A stretch of DNA of 64,000 nucleotides from Sipunculus nudus (GCA_026874595.1 CM049307.1:53796370-53860369); one strand, 5' to 3'; shown: positions 37,201 through 50,560, numbered from the stretch's first letter. Program-made: numbers and translations. Notes: generated by a model from the sequence alone, not told the origin.

Positions 37201-40200
37201 TGATTTTGGCGCGGATAATTATTACACGATCCGTATTCAGGAACGTCATCAATGAATATTCACAAATGTAGAGTCACTTATGCACGAATGCAGCTGAAAA
37301 TATGTGCCGAATAAGTGAATGCAGACACGGTTTTGGGAGCATCCCACAATTGTGACATCCCGCATCCAGTCTTTTATATAAATCCAAAGAGAGGTTACTG
37401 CCCGTATGATAAAGAGGTTTACGCCATTTAGTGACACAAGCATCCTGCTAAACTGAGAGTAGTTTTCGAGGTGGAATAAAAATAAAGAAGAAATTTAAGA
37501 GAAAATGTTTCAATGGTATATCAACTCTTTTTGTCCAAAAGACGTGATCCAGCTGTCATGGCAGTGATATCACTGAGGATTAACGTATTCTCGTACAACT
37601 ATTGGGTAAATTGTGGTTTTTTTAGGTAAAATGCTCCTAGTACGTTTCACATGGTGATAAATGTCAGCAATAGACTTGCAACACCGAAAATTAGAACAAC
37701 CTTGCAGTCATTGGTGGCAAAATTTCATCACTAACGTTTAACTATAGACGTACCGATTTAGAAAATATAGAATGGGCGAGTTATCTACGTTTATTCTTAT
37801 AAAACCGATAAATTAAAGCAAAGTTTTCTTATTTACGGAATGCGGACCCGGCATACGGAATGCGAATGAAAGTCGGTATATTGGCTAAAAAATAAGGTGA
37901 GATTCCTTATGAGCGGATCCGAAATACGGAATGCATATCCGTCAAAATTAATCCCTACATGTAACAATTTTTGCCGGTATGGTATGCTGGAGCGACACAT
38001 AAAAAATAACCATTTTGTCGTGTTTGTGCGTATGAAATATCTCAACATGCATTCTACATTCCGCATGCCGCCTATCGTACCGAAGAATCTTAGCTTAAAG
38101 CCTATAACGTACAAGTTAAGCAATTTGAATATGATACGGTTTCATAATTGCCTATCGCAACGTCGTATCGTAAATACCCAAGCATCGTATCACATTTCCC
38201 CGTTCTTTATATGAATTCCTTGCACAAGGGTACGGCATAAATAAATCAAATAATTATCAGCAACATGGCTGCCGAGGAAAGAGTTGGTAGATCTATTCGC
38301 TCTACACGCCACGAACAGGAAATACAAAGAAAGGTATGTCAAGGAAAAAGGGCTATTCCAATTAAGCGCAACATACACTTTATCAGTTTGATAGCCAGTT
38401 CAATACGATACGGAAATTTCCATCATACTCCAAAAATTAGGATACGATACGAAACTAAGATCGTATAGAATTTCGTATCCTATTCAAACATACACGTTGC
38501 GATAGGAAGCCTATAGAAGCCAGGATTTCGTGTCGTATCCTGTTCCGATTATATCGTATCCAAATTTCTTAACCTGTACGCTTGGTGTCTTTGACAAGCA
38601 CTTACGATAGGTATTATCGCCGCTCTGGAGACATCCCTGGCGTCTCTCTGACGTAGACAGTCAATCATGGCTTGTGTATCGTTGGTTGGACAGTCCAGTC
38701 CCTCCGCTACGTCACGGGTGTACTGCTCGGGAGGCAGCCACGACGGGTTGTTTGACCACGGAGCCAAGTCACTACCGCTGTGCATGATGGCTTGTTGGAA
38801 CAGACCTTAAAAGAAAGATGATTAGATAAATACAGAATTTAATGCATTTTCATGTCATGGCTTTCAACAAACCAATTATTTTTGAGTGTCCGGGACTCTC
38901 AGGTCAAAATTCGAAGGGTTCGGTGCTAGTTTTTAAGGTTCGATATAAAATTTAATCAATATTTTATATCTTTATTTTATATTTAAGAATACAAAACCAC
39001 AATATATTGGTTACTATTGTCATATTGTACACCAATAAGGTAGACCGGCTTGAGTCGGAGGTAAGCAAATCTGTTCAGTGTCTGTGAGGGGAGCCCGCTT
39101 TCATTTTTCAAGTATAGTATAGTTAGCTTTTCTGTTTTTAATTTCAGCTTTCATACATTATGTTCAGGTAAGTTTTTGTGAATTGTGTAGAAATCTGTCT
39201 TCTTTGATATCATGACACTGTCGCATGCTATATAGTTTAACCATTATGAGTATATTAAAGAAAATTCATGCGCGGACTATATTTATGCTATCACTCAAGT
39301 GTATGTGTGTGAGGGTGTGTGTGTGTGCATTGATCTTTTACTTTCACAATGTGGCATGTCGATCATGAATGATCATTTTGGAGTTGAATTCAGAATCAAG
39401 AAGAGATATCTGGTATACTTTAGACTACCCACCTCTGGACTGAGGGGAGACTATATGAAGTCCGATGCTACTGGCTCCAGCACTTTGTCCGAACACTGTA
39501 ACCCTGCTGGGATCGCCCCCGAATGAAGAGATAGTTTCTTGTACGAATATCAGAGCCTGACGTTGATCCCACAAACCATAGTTACCCTTGGCTACGTCAT
39601 CTCCGGTACTGATCCAGCCTGAAGACAAAGAGAAGTGAATTATATATTGTTGTATTCAGAGATCATCAAAGTCTTCTTTTCCTGATATACTAAACACGCA
39701 ATAAATGGCATACGTTGAGCGTAGGCGCGAAAGGGTTGTAAAAGCATCAGTATTTGCCGATTTTTTCCTAATCTCAAAACCTTGTTCTTTTACCAAACAA
39801 ACAGACCTTCTTCACACCCCTGGAGTAAATATGTAATAATTACTGGTCATGTTAGGCTGGTGTATGAAATGGACACCTCATAAACTGTTTGGTCCAAATA
39901 TGCGTGGAATCTGATTATCTGATGTTGATTTCTTTATCTCTGATTGATTTCCCGAGATTTTTGCCTAAATTCTCCGGGGATATAATTGCGCATATACGCT
40001 CCTCACGCAGAGTGGCTATACACTACAGCCGTCGATGATCTTCTAACAATAAATCGCATGTTTAAAATACGGAGCTGGAGGCACAATGCGATAAGACGCT
40101 CTCATTTGTGGAATTTCAATTCTGATGGTGGGACCCAGAGAATTAAGCTATACAAAGTAGCGCTTATGGCCATTGAAATCTGGGACGACTGCAGTGAACA

Positions 40201-42244
40201 ATCGCTGAGTGAGGAGTGTAAATGGAGCAATACATATGAGACCTCTTCTGGACTAATCTATATACATTTGTTTTCAGCCTTTAATGGTTAACATATGTGT
40301 TTGAGAATAATTATATTACCATTGACTAATGTCTTGGGTACTTACCCAGACTTCCCAGCCTGTAATTGGCCACAACTGATATCACGTCCTTGGCAGCGTA
40401 CCAGTGACCAGGGTACAATATGTTGGAGCCGCTACGGTAAGCGCCGCCATGGAACCATACCATAACCGGGTAGGGGCCCGGGGTGCTGGACGACTGTGTT
40501 TGTATAATGAAACAGAGATGCGACATATAACAGAGAAGTTAATTAAAAATGAAATATTATTCATAATACATATACAAATATTGAAAAAAAGTAGGAAAAG
40601 AAAAAGTCAATATTATATGCTTAAAGGTTTGTCTTGTAAGGTCGGTGTTGTCCTTGGATAAAATTATTAACATTTTAAAATAAAGATTTATATTTGTATT
40701 ATACATAATTATTTTTAAATTTAAAAATTTTATTCTGTTATCAAGATGTTTTGCAAATTTTATGATTGGATATTAAGTCAGATAAATGAGTAGTGAGGAT
40801 GAAGGTGCTTGGTAGTCATTCACCTTCAGATACAAGTACCCATTCCCTTAAACAAAATGAAAAGAACCAAATATAAGCTCGTCAGTCAGTGGGGCCATTT
40901 CTTCGACCCTCAGGACGCTATGGACGACACTTGTAAAAAAGGGGAACGCTTGTCTAATGTTTATTTGACAATATCTAGCGTTAAGTGGAACATTCGAGCT
41001 ATAGACGCCACCACTGAATGGGGGGGGGGGGGGGGGGGGCGGGGGCGGTGGTGTCGTGATCCCCGTCTGTATAGGGATTGTTTGAAAATATCTAGATTTG
41101 CTTGGAACATTCGTGTTACGTCATAAATGTGCATGACACAGGACGACATGAGAAGCCCCGCGGTGGATCAAACTTGAACAATATAGTTATGTTGACGGAG
41201 CCTTATGCTGCCTGCTGTTTGGTCCCCAATTGATTTTACAGGTGTAATCATCAAAGTAGCTGGGAAAACTGCTGCGGATCGCAAAGAATAAAGTAGGTGC
41301 AGACACTTCTGAGAGATATACTTACGTGAGGGGTGTAGATGTTGACATTGAGACAGTCTTCATCAAAGTTATCCCATGTGGGATGAGTTAGTCCCATACC
41401 TCCGCCGTGACAGGTCGACCCCAGCTCCGTGGCGTTCCTCACGCCTTCCCATGGCTCCACTTCCTCTGTGGGCTAAAATTACAGAATTTTCTTTTTATTT
41501 TCTTTTTGCATCTGTATCATCGATAGACTGTGTGGTTCGATAAGGTGACCAAGCGTCGACTAATTAATTCGTTTGGTTAGCTCTTACAAGCTGTACTTAT
41601 ACTGCCTTTTTTTTTTTTGGAAACGACACTAGCATAACCATTAAGTCGGTTAAAAGTAGCTGTTCTTCGCAATTCAAAATCTAAACCTATATAACCAATG
41701 TTTAAATCGTTTGGAAAAAAATAGAGTTCTCTGCAGGCGATAAAGAGTATTATTAAAGAGAAGGGTATAAGTGTTCATCTGACAGTTCTCATGATCTTCT
41801 GGTCCGACGAAATGTTTGCATTTTAATAGTTTCAGTTTTTCACCCAAACGTTGATATTTAATGTTTAAAAAAAGCCTAATGGTTTGAAATTAAGATGCAT
41901 AGCAAACATAAAATATTCAAAAGTAGGAAATACATCGCTCTGGCCAGGATTAACTTCAGAAGAGGCCTGAGCAATTGAACCATCTTTCAGTAGTGCGTAT
42001 CAAATGATATTTTATGAATGGAAGTCATCTCCTTCCCATTCGTTTTTTTTTAAATACCAACCTTGAAGCGCAGATTCCCGACCGGGGGTTTCCCGTACGG
42101 AACACCAAGAAAAGACCGGACTTCCACGCCTGATTCTAGAGTGACGATCTTTCCTTCAACCGTGCCATATTTGGTCGTTACCTGGACAGCTCTGCAGCCG
42201 CCCAGCAGCATGAAAGCCGCCAGTACCAGTTGATGCCGGACCAT
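33093..42244 (-). CDS. Secreted type-B carboxylesterase / cholinesterase-like protein (612 aa)
   Basis: Complete gene in 11 coding exons: 42062-42244, 41326-41472, 40346-40493, 39433-39618, 38606-38805, 36760-36919, 36120-36313, 35441-35573, 34436-34613, 33889-34097 and 33093-33193 (1,839 nt). All introns are GT-AG and all phases agree. Residues 1-19 form a signal peptide (hydrophobic 'LVLAAFMLL'). The oxyanion HGG is at 125-127 and the nucleophile elbow GQSAG at 203-207 (Ser205). The acid lies in 'TTEDG' (E333/D334) and the base is His454 in '[12 protein letters not shown]'. Cys82-Cys101 and Cys260-Cys271 match the family disulfides. The Trp expected for the choline site about 10 residues before Cys101 is absent, which argues against true acetylcholinesterase. 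The start at 42244 was chosen for the signal peptide. An in-frame ATG at 42436 would add 64 residues and bury it. Likely a secreted ester hydrolase; substrate unknown. Confidence 0.92.
36920..38605. other. Carboxylesterase intron 5, with GATACGATACG-rich repeat
   Basis: No exon recognised. About 37850-38100 resembles about 33600-33790 in the same gene's 3' half ('CCCTACATGTAAC', 'CATTCCGCATGCCG', 'GAATCTTAGCTTAA'). About 38150-38570 carries many GTATCGTA, CGTATCC and GATACGATACG motifs on both strands. Confidence 0.55.
38806..39432. other. Carboxylesterase intron 4
   Basis: AT-rich intron with a short (TG)n stretch near 39310. No exon or mobile element recognised. Confidence 0.5.
39619..40345. 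other. Carboxylesterase intron 3, with a dispersed repeat end
   Basis: About 39998-40040 (ACGCTCCTCACGCAG, then TATACACTACAGCCGTCG) matches the segment interrupted by the hAT-like MITE in ASB intron 3. Its reverse complement resembles 31461-31499. Otherwise nothing recognised. Confidence 0.5.
40494..41325. other. Carboxylesterase intron 2, with a G20 run
   Basis: Contains a G20 run (41020-41039) followed by CGGGGGCGGTGG, flanked by a short inverted or duplicated block around 'GTGGAACATTCG' and 'TTGGAACATTCG'. No exon recognised. Confidence 0.55.
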
Positions 42245-42455
42245 TTCTCCAGTTACTTGACCGGGAGTGACTTGTTCCCAAACTGACCGCGCTTTCGCCT
42301 CACAATTCAAGGTCGAGCTGAGATATCTACAGATCCTTATCTTGCACCTGGTATTTTGGTAATGCTTCACACAAGGGCACAGCTTTATAGATACCTCCTG
42401 ATGCAGGTTAATGGTTCTACGAAATCCGCAAAGCATGAAACAGCATGAATATATA

Positions 42456-42463
42456 TATTTATA
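42456..42463 (-). promoter_or_regulatory. Possible TATA box of the carboxylesterase gene
   Basis: TATAAATA on the minus strand, about 210 bp upstream of the signal-peptide ATG. It predicts a start site near 42432, just past the upstream ATG at 42436, which would then not be transcribed. Proposed from motif and spacing only. Confidence 0.35.
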
Positions 42464-44759
42464 CGATCTTTTTCTGCAAAGGGATATTACCTTCTTTAAA
42501 AATAATGAATTTTCTTAAAAACATGTTGTCTAAATTTGTTTCCTGTTTGAAATGGTATTATTCTTGATTTGACAAATGCTTTTGAATCTTTACTTTTTAG
42601 TATTTTTAATTTGGGGGGGGGGGGGCCAAGTGAAACGCTGCCACGGTGATGTCGCCACCTTAATTTTACTTTGTTAGTTCTGTCACTTTGTCCATAAATT
42701 TATGAATTCCTATCACCTTCCTAGTAATTAATACAAACTAAGTTCAATGAGAGGAAAAAACGTTCAGTCCATTCAATCACTGTGGATACCTTTTATTTTT
42801 AGAGCATTTGAGTCACAATATTTTGTTTTATACTCATTTAAAAATAATATAAGTTTGCGACACCACTGGTTTTTCACACTCACTGAAAATAGCTATATTT
42901 CAGGGCAGCCCACTGGAAAAGGTTTCATGCTCTTCATGATATTCAACAATTCATATTCTTTTCTCGAATATTTGTGTTCAAGGGTTCAACTATCGATGGA
43001 CGGATTTTAACTTTTTTTTGCCACTTTCGCTTCAATCATTATTATAGGGGAAATCAGAAGATTTCCATAGAGCGTAGGGCACCATTTATTGTGACACACG
43101 CGATCTCCGTAAGAACCCACGACTCGTTAGTGCAGTTTCGTCCATTTCTCGATTAAATCACTACCACAAATAGAGATTCAAGAGACTGTTTTTAGGAATC
43201 TTGGTATCAATTAACACGTTCTGGCAAATCTGTGTAATTCATATATTTCTCATCATGACTTTATCATGACGCACATGCCGGACTTAAGGATATGTAAAAA
43301 CTAAACCAATGCTCAGATATACTTAGTGATTTATATTCCTATCAGCTCACTCACATCGTGTAGCGCTTTGTAATGGCGTCTTTCCTAAATATCACTATCT
43401 TATTTTAATTAAATTCAAAGGTGAAGTCCCCTATATTTTCAAAGCCTTTTTTATTTGTTAAATTGAAGATTGCTGTGCCATTATAGTGTAATAAACAAAT
43501 GTTCAAATTAAATGTCACCCATGTTTCTCAAATTCTTGAGAATTTGTATAACACAGTTGTACAATTTCAACAGATGAGAGCATCTTGGCCATTTAGGACA
43601 AGATATTTCATTAATGACTAGATATTAGTCATTATTTATCTTGTTTATCTCTTTAATTTAGTCGTTCCTTGAAGGTTACTAGTGTCACCTATATTACTTA
43701 TCACAATTATGGTACACAACTTTCAAAACAAACAGTTTTCAAGTGTAAAAGAACTCCATAGTTAAACAAGGGGACCATGGGTCACGACGCTCAGCTGATC
43801 GTGATTGGACTATAAATGTTTCTCCACTGTGATACTATATCGAGTCGATAAAGCTTATGAATATCATGGACATGTTGGGCTATTATAAAGGAATATAATG
43901 TAATATGTGAGTAAATGATAAATGAAATTACCTGACTGATGGATTAATAGAGTAAAATATAGTGGTTTATTTTTTAATTATTTAGGAGTAGTTGAAAATT
44001 GTGATATATTTGAGCAAATATGAATGCAATGCCAGCAGTAATAAGCAGTAGTAGAATGATGATATGGCTATTTGTTGAAGGAACTAAAATTGTATGGTAG
44101 TCTGCAAGCTTTCAATTTGACAGCTATGATGTTATGATTATCTATGCTGATGAAGTGATTTATGAATTTGTGACTGTATGACACAATATCTCTTTAGTCA
44201 AGGTACATTATTGTGATGCCCACTATGTTTACATATTACACAATATTGACATAATTTCTGGCATGTACATAGGTACCTATTGACGAATAGTTATACAAAA
44301 TATTAAAGTATGAATATATCTGATTCATCTTGTTCTTGCTTACTGAGGATGACTTTGGGATGGGGTTCCGAGAAGGGAAAAGTGAGGGCAGCACGAAGGT
44401 GGATGTAGAAATATTCTATTGTAATGTTTTTCATTTATATAAGAATATGAGAAGCTAAGAGGAAAGGGGCCCTCCTACTTGGTTATAGTAAAGTTCTAAA
44501 CATATGATTGCAAACTAATACTCTGACAAGACTGTCATGAAGAAAAACAGTAAAAGTTTTGAGATACTGTGATGCATATGAAAATTTACAGATGGACAGG
44601 TAAGTGGACAGACTGGACTAATACCTTTATTTCACTTTCAAGGGAATAATGCATTTTAGTTTATATATAATCCTATTTTTTTTAGCATATCCACTTTTTT
44701 CTATTAAGAAGTTTTTATCTGAATCATTTTTTTTATTTACAAGTTTTATAAATTTTTAA

Positions 44760-44905
44760 TAAAAAAAAACTGAAAATATAAGTTAAAATATTAAAATTGT
44801 TGCAAAAGTTGCAATCATTATATATACAGAGTAAAAAAAAACTGAAACTATAAGTTAAAATATTAGAATTGTTGCAAAAGTTGCAATCATTATATATCCA
44901 GAGTG
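44760..44905. repeat. Two tandem copies of a 72-bp unit
   Basis: Unit starts AAAAACTGAAAATATAAG near 44766 and recurs 72 bp later with a few changes. Both contain TTGCAAAAGTTGCAATCATT. Confidence 0.9.
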
Positions 44906-45639
44906 TAGCTCATATTGGGTCATATTCTGCATACACATATATTTTATTATTTTTAAATCACAAACGTTTAAACTGAATTAAAAAGAAAATAATGCCACAA
45001 CATGGCATCTACAAGATTATTCCTTGAATCACTATTAAAAAGTTTTACACATTGGAGTTTTCAGTACATGCTTAATTTTATTCACCAAAATAAAATAAAA
45101 GATTAAGTAAATTTGATAAAATAAAACATCTTTTCAAATAAAGTATACACACTGTTGGTTGAATGAGGGACAAACAATATCATTGTGCTAACTACTATCC
45201 CAGTTTTTATTTATTACTGGAATTAATAGTCAATTTCACACCTGGTGAAGTTTTTACTCTTCTGAAGTAAGGAATTACTTATCTGATGGACATCCACACT
45301 TTCATAGCAATACACCACTTTGTTGACACAATTAAATGTACACTTTAATCATTGTAACCCTGGTGGTAAAATAAAAAATCTAAAATGTAGCATAGCCTAG
45401 AATAAGAATGAATCAAATACAGAAAATAATAACATTCATCCAGTTTATGCACCATGTGGGGGGGGGGGGAGTGCAGGGCAGAGGGGAAGCCTGCTGGTAG
45501 TGGCCAAGCTGAGCCAAGGCAAGCTGCCTGGGGTGGGTTACATAATGCAAGTGAAGGTTGTACTACTAGGTGGGCTAGATGTAAACAACACTTGACATGG
45601 TGTATGAAAACGTGAATAAAAGCTATTCTTTCCAATCAA

Positions 45640-46998
45640 TTTCTTTGAAAATTCAGATTTTAAAAGATTAAATCCTTATGTATATATGCTGTGAAAATTA
45701 AATCAACAGTGCTTACAGGGAAAAAACGTGCAATTGCCAAAGTTGGACAAAATTTAAGGTATTGATTTTTTATTTATGCAAATAACTTGAAAAATTTGCA
45801 AAATTAAGATCTAATTTTGGATGAACAATTGAATCTTGATTAAATAAAGTTATATTCCTGAAAAAAGTCTCTAGCTTCAGCAATTCTCATGTTAGGTGAG
45901 TAAATATATCTCCTGATTTTTTTAAAAATTGCATTATATTTTGGCCCAGAACTTCAAAATAATACCCAATACTGACCTAATTTTTGGTATGTTCATAGAA
46001 AATGTATGAAAGAATGTTAATACTAAATATGATCAAAAAAAGATCAGTGGTTTTGATATTAGGCAGCCTTGAAGTGTAACAATGGCTTTTTTTATGGAAA
46101 ACGGAGGTTTTTCCTTAATATCTCGAAGGAACGAAGTCCTAATGACCCAATTTACGGTATGGTTGGAGATTCTGGGGACATCTAACATTATACCAAGAGC
46201 CTGGGGAGCATAGAGATATGCACTGAATGACCTACAGTCATCAAAGTGGACTGCTTGACAATGTAAGGGAATACAACAAGAGCCTCCAAAAAATTCAATA
46301 ACTAGCCTAATTTTGCAGCTTTTATTTTCAAATTTCAGATTTTAACTGATTAAATCCTTATGTGTACATGCTGTGAAAATAAAATCCACAGTACTTACAG
46401 GGAAAAAAAAGTGCCGTGGCCAAAGTTTGGCAAAATTTAAGGTACCAATTTTATATTTTTGCCAATATTTAAAAAAATTTAACAGATTTTGATCTAATTT
46501 TTGGTATACAATTAAATTTTGAATATATAAAGTTGTATTACTGAAAGTCCCTACCTTTAACATTTTTGGTCTTAAGTGACCAAATATCTTTCCTGATTTT
46601 TTTACAAAGTCCATTATGTTTGGGCCCATAACTTTTTTAAATTAAATAATACTGACTTAATTTCTGGCATGTACATAGGAACTATATAGAGAAATATTTA
46701 TGGTAAATATGAAGAAAACCAGATGAGTGGTTATGATAATAGGCAGTCCTGAAGTGTGAAAATAGATTTCTAATAAAAAATTGGTTTAATATCTCGAAGG
46801 AACGAAGTCCTATTGACCCAATTTTCGGCATGGTAGGAGATTTTGGGGACATCTAAATGATGATTCGTAGGTCAAATGGTGTCGAAACGTGCCAATCTTA
46901 CCGACGGACATCCGGACGGACGGACAGACAGACAGACGGACGGACAATGGACCACGACTATAGCTCACATGACTTATAGTCAGCTGAGCTAAAAATAA
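45640..46998 (+). repeat. (GGAC)n-tailed dispersed repeat, two head-to-tail monomers
   Basis: Two ~600-bp monomers share ATCCTTATGT, CAAAGTT.GG.CAAAATTTAAGG and TATCTCGAAGGAACGAAGTC blocks. Only the second carries the tail: a GGACGGACGGACAGACAGAC stretch, then ACTATAGCTCACATGAC, TTATAGTC and AGCTGAGCTAA. The tail can fold as TAGCTCA...TGAGCTA or as GACTATA...TATAGTC. Non-coding. Near-identical to part of 61500-62850. Confidence 0.8.
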
Positions 46999-47013
46999 CG
47001 CACGTCTGGTACT

Positions 47014-49032
47014 AACAAGTGACCCATGGGTCATGACGCTCAGCTGACTGGAAAGAGATTCGCAAAAGGAAATTTTATCATCTGAATGGTAGTATATACC
47101 CTTTCAACTGAAGCATCAAACAGATTAACCAACAGGCCAAGACTGTGTCTGTATTTATATATCTCAAAAATAGAGAAAAAATGCATAAAAAAACAGGTGG
47201 CTCCACCAGTCTGCAGAAACTAATAAAAAGACTTAATGGTCAATATGCATGCAAAGAAGCATGGTGATCTCTGCATTAGTTGTTCAGATACTTCAGCTTT
47301 TGTATCAAATTTTCCATTATTCTGAGGGATACTTCGGAGTCCTATAGTCTGAAGGATATGGATAACAGAGACCTAATTTCAGGTTTCCACAGACACTTTT
47401 CATTGGCCTCCTTGCATAACAAGAATGAATATTCTTAGTCCAGTAGTTACAATTTGTGCCATGTAAACAGATGACAGCATCCTTAAAGGTCTCAAAAATA
47501 GAGAAAAAAATTCGAAAAATTTAAATAAAATATAGGTGGCATCACCAGTCTGCAGAAACTGATGAAACACTCCATAAACAATATCCATCCAAAGAATCAT
47601 GGTTATCTCTGCACGAGTTGTTCACCTACTTCAGCTTTTGTTTCAAATTGTTCATTATTCTGAGGGATACTTCGGAGTCCTATAGCTAGAAGGATATGGG
47701 TAACAGAGACCTAATTTCAGGTTTCCACAGACACTTTTCATTGGCCTCCTTGCATGACAAGAATGAAGATTCTAGGTCCAGTTGTTACGATTTGTACCTT
47801 GTTGACAGATAACCACATCTTTAAAGGTCTCAAAAATAGAGAAAAAAAATTCGTAAGAATTTGAAAAAATAGCGGTGGCGCACCCAGTCTGCAGAAACTG
47901 ATGGCACACCTCATGATAAATGTGTATGCCAAAAATCATGACCATAAATGATGTAGTTATTGAGATACTGCAGTTTTTGTATCAATTTTTTCATTATTCT
48001 AATAAAAAAATATACGTGATGCCACCAGTCCGCAGAAACTGATGAAACATTCCATGATCAATATCCATGCAAACAATTATGGTGATCTCTGCATTAGTTG
48101 TTCAGATACTTCAGCTTTTGTATCAAATTTTTCATTATTCCGAGCTGTAATTTGGAGTGTCATAGCTCAAAGGATATGGGTAACAGAGACCTAATTTCAG
48201 GTTTCCATAGAGACTTTTCATGGGTCTCCCTGTGTGTCAAGAATGAAGATTCTAGGTCCAGTCGTTACAATTTGTACCCTGTTGACAGTTAACTACATCC
48301 TTAAAGGTCTCATAAATAAAGAAAAAAAAATTGTAAAAATTTGAAAAAAATACAGGTGGCGCCACCAGTCTGCAGGAACAGATGGAACACCTCTTGATCA
48401 ATATGTATGCCAAAAATCATGACCATCAGTGTTGTAGTTATTGAGATGTAGCAGTTTTTTTTATCAAATTTTCAATTATTCTGGGGGGTAATTGGGAGCC
48501 CCACAGTACAAAGGATATGGGTAACAGAGACCTAATTTCAGGTTTCCATGGATACTTTTCATTGGTCTCCCTGTGTGTCAAGAATGAAGATTCTAGGTCC
48601 AGTCTTAACGATTTGTGCCCTGTTAACAGATGTTCATATTTTTAAAGGTCTCAAAAATAGAAAAAAAAATAGTAAAAAATCGAAAAATACAGGTGGTGCC
48701 ACCAGCCTGCAGGAACTGATGGAATATCTCATGATCAATATGTATGCCATAAATCATGACCAACAGTGATGTAGTTAACGAGATATTGAAGTTTTTGTAT
48801 GAAAATTTTTTCCTATCTTGGGGGGTGCTTTGGGGCCAAATAGCTCGAAGGATATGGGTAACAGAGACCTGATTTCTTGTTTCCAAGGAGATTTTTCATC
48901 GACCTCTCAGAATGTCAATTTACAAGATTCTAAGTCCAGCGGTTACGATTTGTGCCAGGTTAACGGACAGACAGACGGACAAAGAGTGATCGCTATAGCT
49001 CAGCATGACTGAAAGTCAGCTGAGCTAAAAAC
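47014..49032 (+). repeat. Dispersed repeat with a ~338-bp tandem array
   Basis: Starts with GTGACCCATGGGTCATGACG and ends with GACAGACAGACGGACA followed by AGTCAGCTGAGCTAAAAA. Between them a unit beginning near 'GGTGGC..CACCAGTCTGCAG' recurs at about 47203, 47535, 47875, 48014, 48355 and 48694. The spacing is 332-341 bp except one 139-bp truncated unit. Units share CAGAGACCTAATTTCAGG and GTTACGATTTGT. No stable reading frame spans them. The architecture (head, tandem core, tail) resembles bivalve pearl or Helitron-associated repeats, but I cannot place it in a class. Confidence 0.8.
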
Positions 49033-50031
49033 ACAAACGTAACCAACTCAGCGTGTGCAGTACCCTTTATTGCCTATCAGTTAAAATTATTACATCTGGA
49101 CAGCTAACATATCACGCTCCATAAGAACCTCTATTATAAATACTGCCTCCATATTAACCATGGAGCAACTTAACCACTTACCAACAATTCAAATAATAAA
49201 TTAGACATAAAAAATATAGCCAATTCACCAAGCTATAACGAAAAGATCATTGGCAACATTTACATTCCAGGAATTTTGAAATTAATAAAATTAATATGAT
49301 ATTTGTCTAGCTTACTGACGAAACTGTCATGGTTAGATTTTTATTCACAATAGACAGCCTTGTTACCTGTTAAATGTAGGGAGATCTCATTATATGATTA
49401 AAAATTAAATGTTATATAATAATTCAAAATGTGGCAGCGTAAGTGAACGCATGTAGAGCACTTATAACCAGTACAGTATAATTGAAAATATTTAGTGTTT
49501 TGCAGTCCACTTTTAAATACAACAGGACCTCGGGATGAAGTGACTGCAAATCACTTCCAACCGTACAAATATTAACATACAAAAGTCTTACCACCCACAG
49601 TATATAAGGATTGCCTTCACTGACTGAAATTTGAATTGACTTCAGACGATTACAGTAACACAGTATTTACACTGTCCAAAACCACGAACACCTTCACTGC
49701 TACATCATCCAGGTACAGATTCATCCAGGGCTTTGGTTTAACCCAGAACACTTGCAAGGTATACCATATTTGAATGATCAGGTGACTAATGCATTCATGG
49801 TTCTTTCAACCAATCATTCAAAAGACAACACAGAAGTTCACATCCTTACAAAGTATGGCTCTTGATATATCTGGCATTCTTATTAAAGTTGTATACTTTT
49901 GTATTAGAAAGGTAATGACGAGATTCTGGATGAATAGTTTTCATTATTTCAGAATGCCACAAATGATGATAAACTTCAGTTTTCCCTTATAACTAATACA
50001 AGATTCTGATAAGTACTTTACAAGTTCAATA

Positions 50032-50037
50032 TTTATT
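50032..50037 (-). terminator. Possible poly(A) signal of IVD
   Basis: AATAAA on the minus strand, about 525 bp past the IVD stop codon. Other sites are possible in this AT-rich DNA. Confidence 0.35.
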
Positions 50038-50560
50038 CAATAAGCATTATTTAAACCAAGCTAAGGCAGTAACTGCTAATAACAGCTCAAATTGCTCTTG
50101 TAGCTGCATGCTCTGTTCTGACAGATGTTCTTTCATTTTTGTACAATAAATCAAGTGATCAAGACTGTTTTGGCATTAACTTGTAGCAATTAACATTCAG
50201 GTGATTATATTGATCATATACGGTACATTAATCTTCGATGCAGACTTGACTAAACGGAGGTCACACATCGGTCCAAATTACAGCATCTATATATTTAAAG
50301 TGCATGCTGCTGGCAGCTAGTACCATGAAGAAGATAACTGGGTCCTACAGCAGCTTACATCTACCACACAGATGATAAATTAAAGAATTCACATAGCTGC
50401 CGGCCAGCAATGTCTAGAAGATGAATGTCAAAAACTCTCAGCTAGTCCAGAAATCTCATTAATTAAACACCTAGGTACATCCCTGATATATTCTCAAGGC
50501 AGAGATATAATCTTAATATCCCCCAACTGTTTTCTATGTTCAATATGCCAAAGGTTATCC

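Larger units (their letters stand above)
42245..50031. other. Repeat-dominated intergenic region between carboxylesterase and IVD
   Basis: No coding exon recognised. From 42245 to about 43750 is AT-rich sequence with the carboxylesterase 5' UTR and promoter. From 43768 come dispersed repeats that start with 'GACCATGGGTCACGACGCTC'-like heads. Then follow a 72-bp tandem pair (44760-44905), (GGAC)n-tailed repeat copies (45640-46998) and a ~338-bp tandem array (47014-49032). About 49033-50031 is AT-rich with nothing recognised. Confidence 0.6.

Noticed and set aside
33093-42244. Calling the esterase acetylcholinesterase
   Set aside because: The choline-site Trp before Cys101 is absent and the elbow is GQSAG rather than GESAG, so only the broader family is claimed.
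42245-42436. Upstream in-frame ATG of the carboxylesterase
   Set aside because: It would put 64 polar residues before the signal peptide, and it lies at or before the start site predicted from the TATA motif.
46325-46998. Firm Helitron assignment for the (GGAC)n-tailed family
   Set aside because: The hairpin and CTAA end fit, but no 5' TC end or A-T insertion site could be shown.
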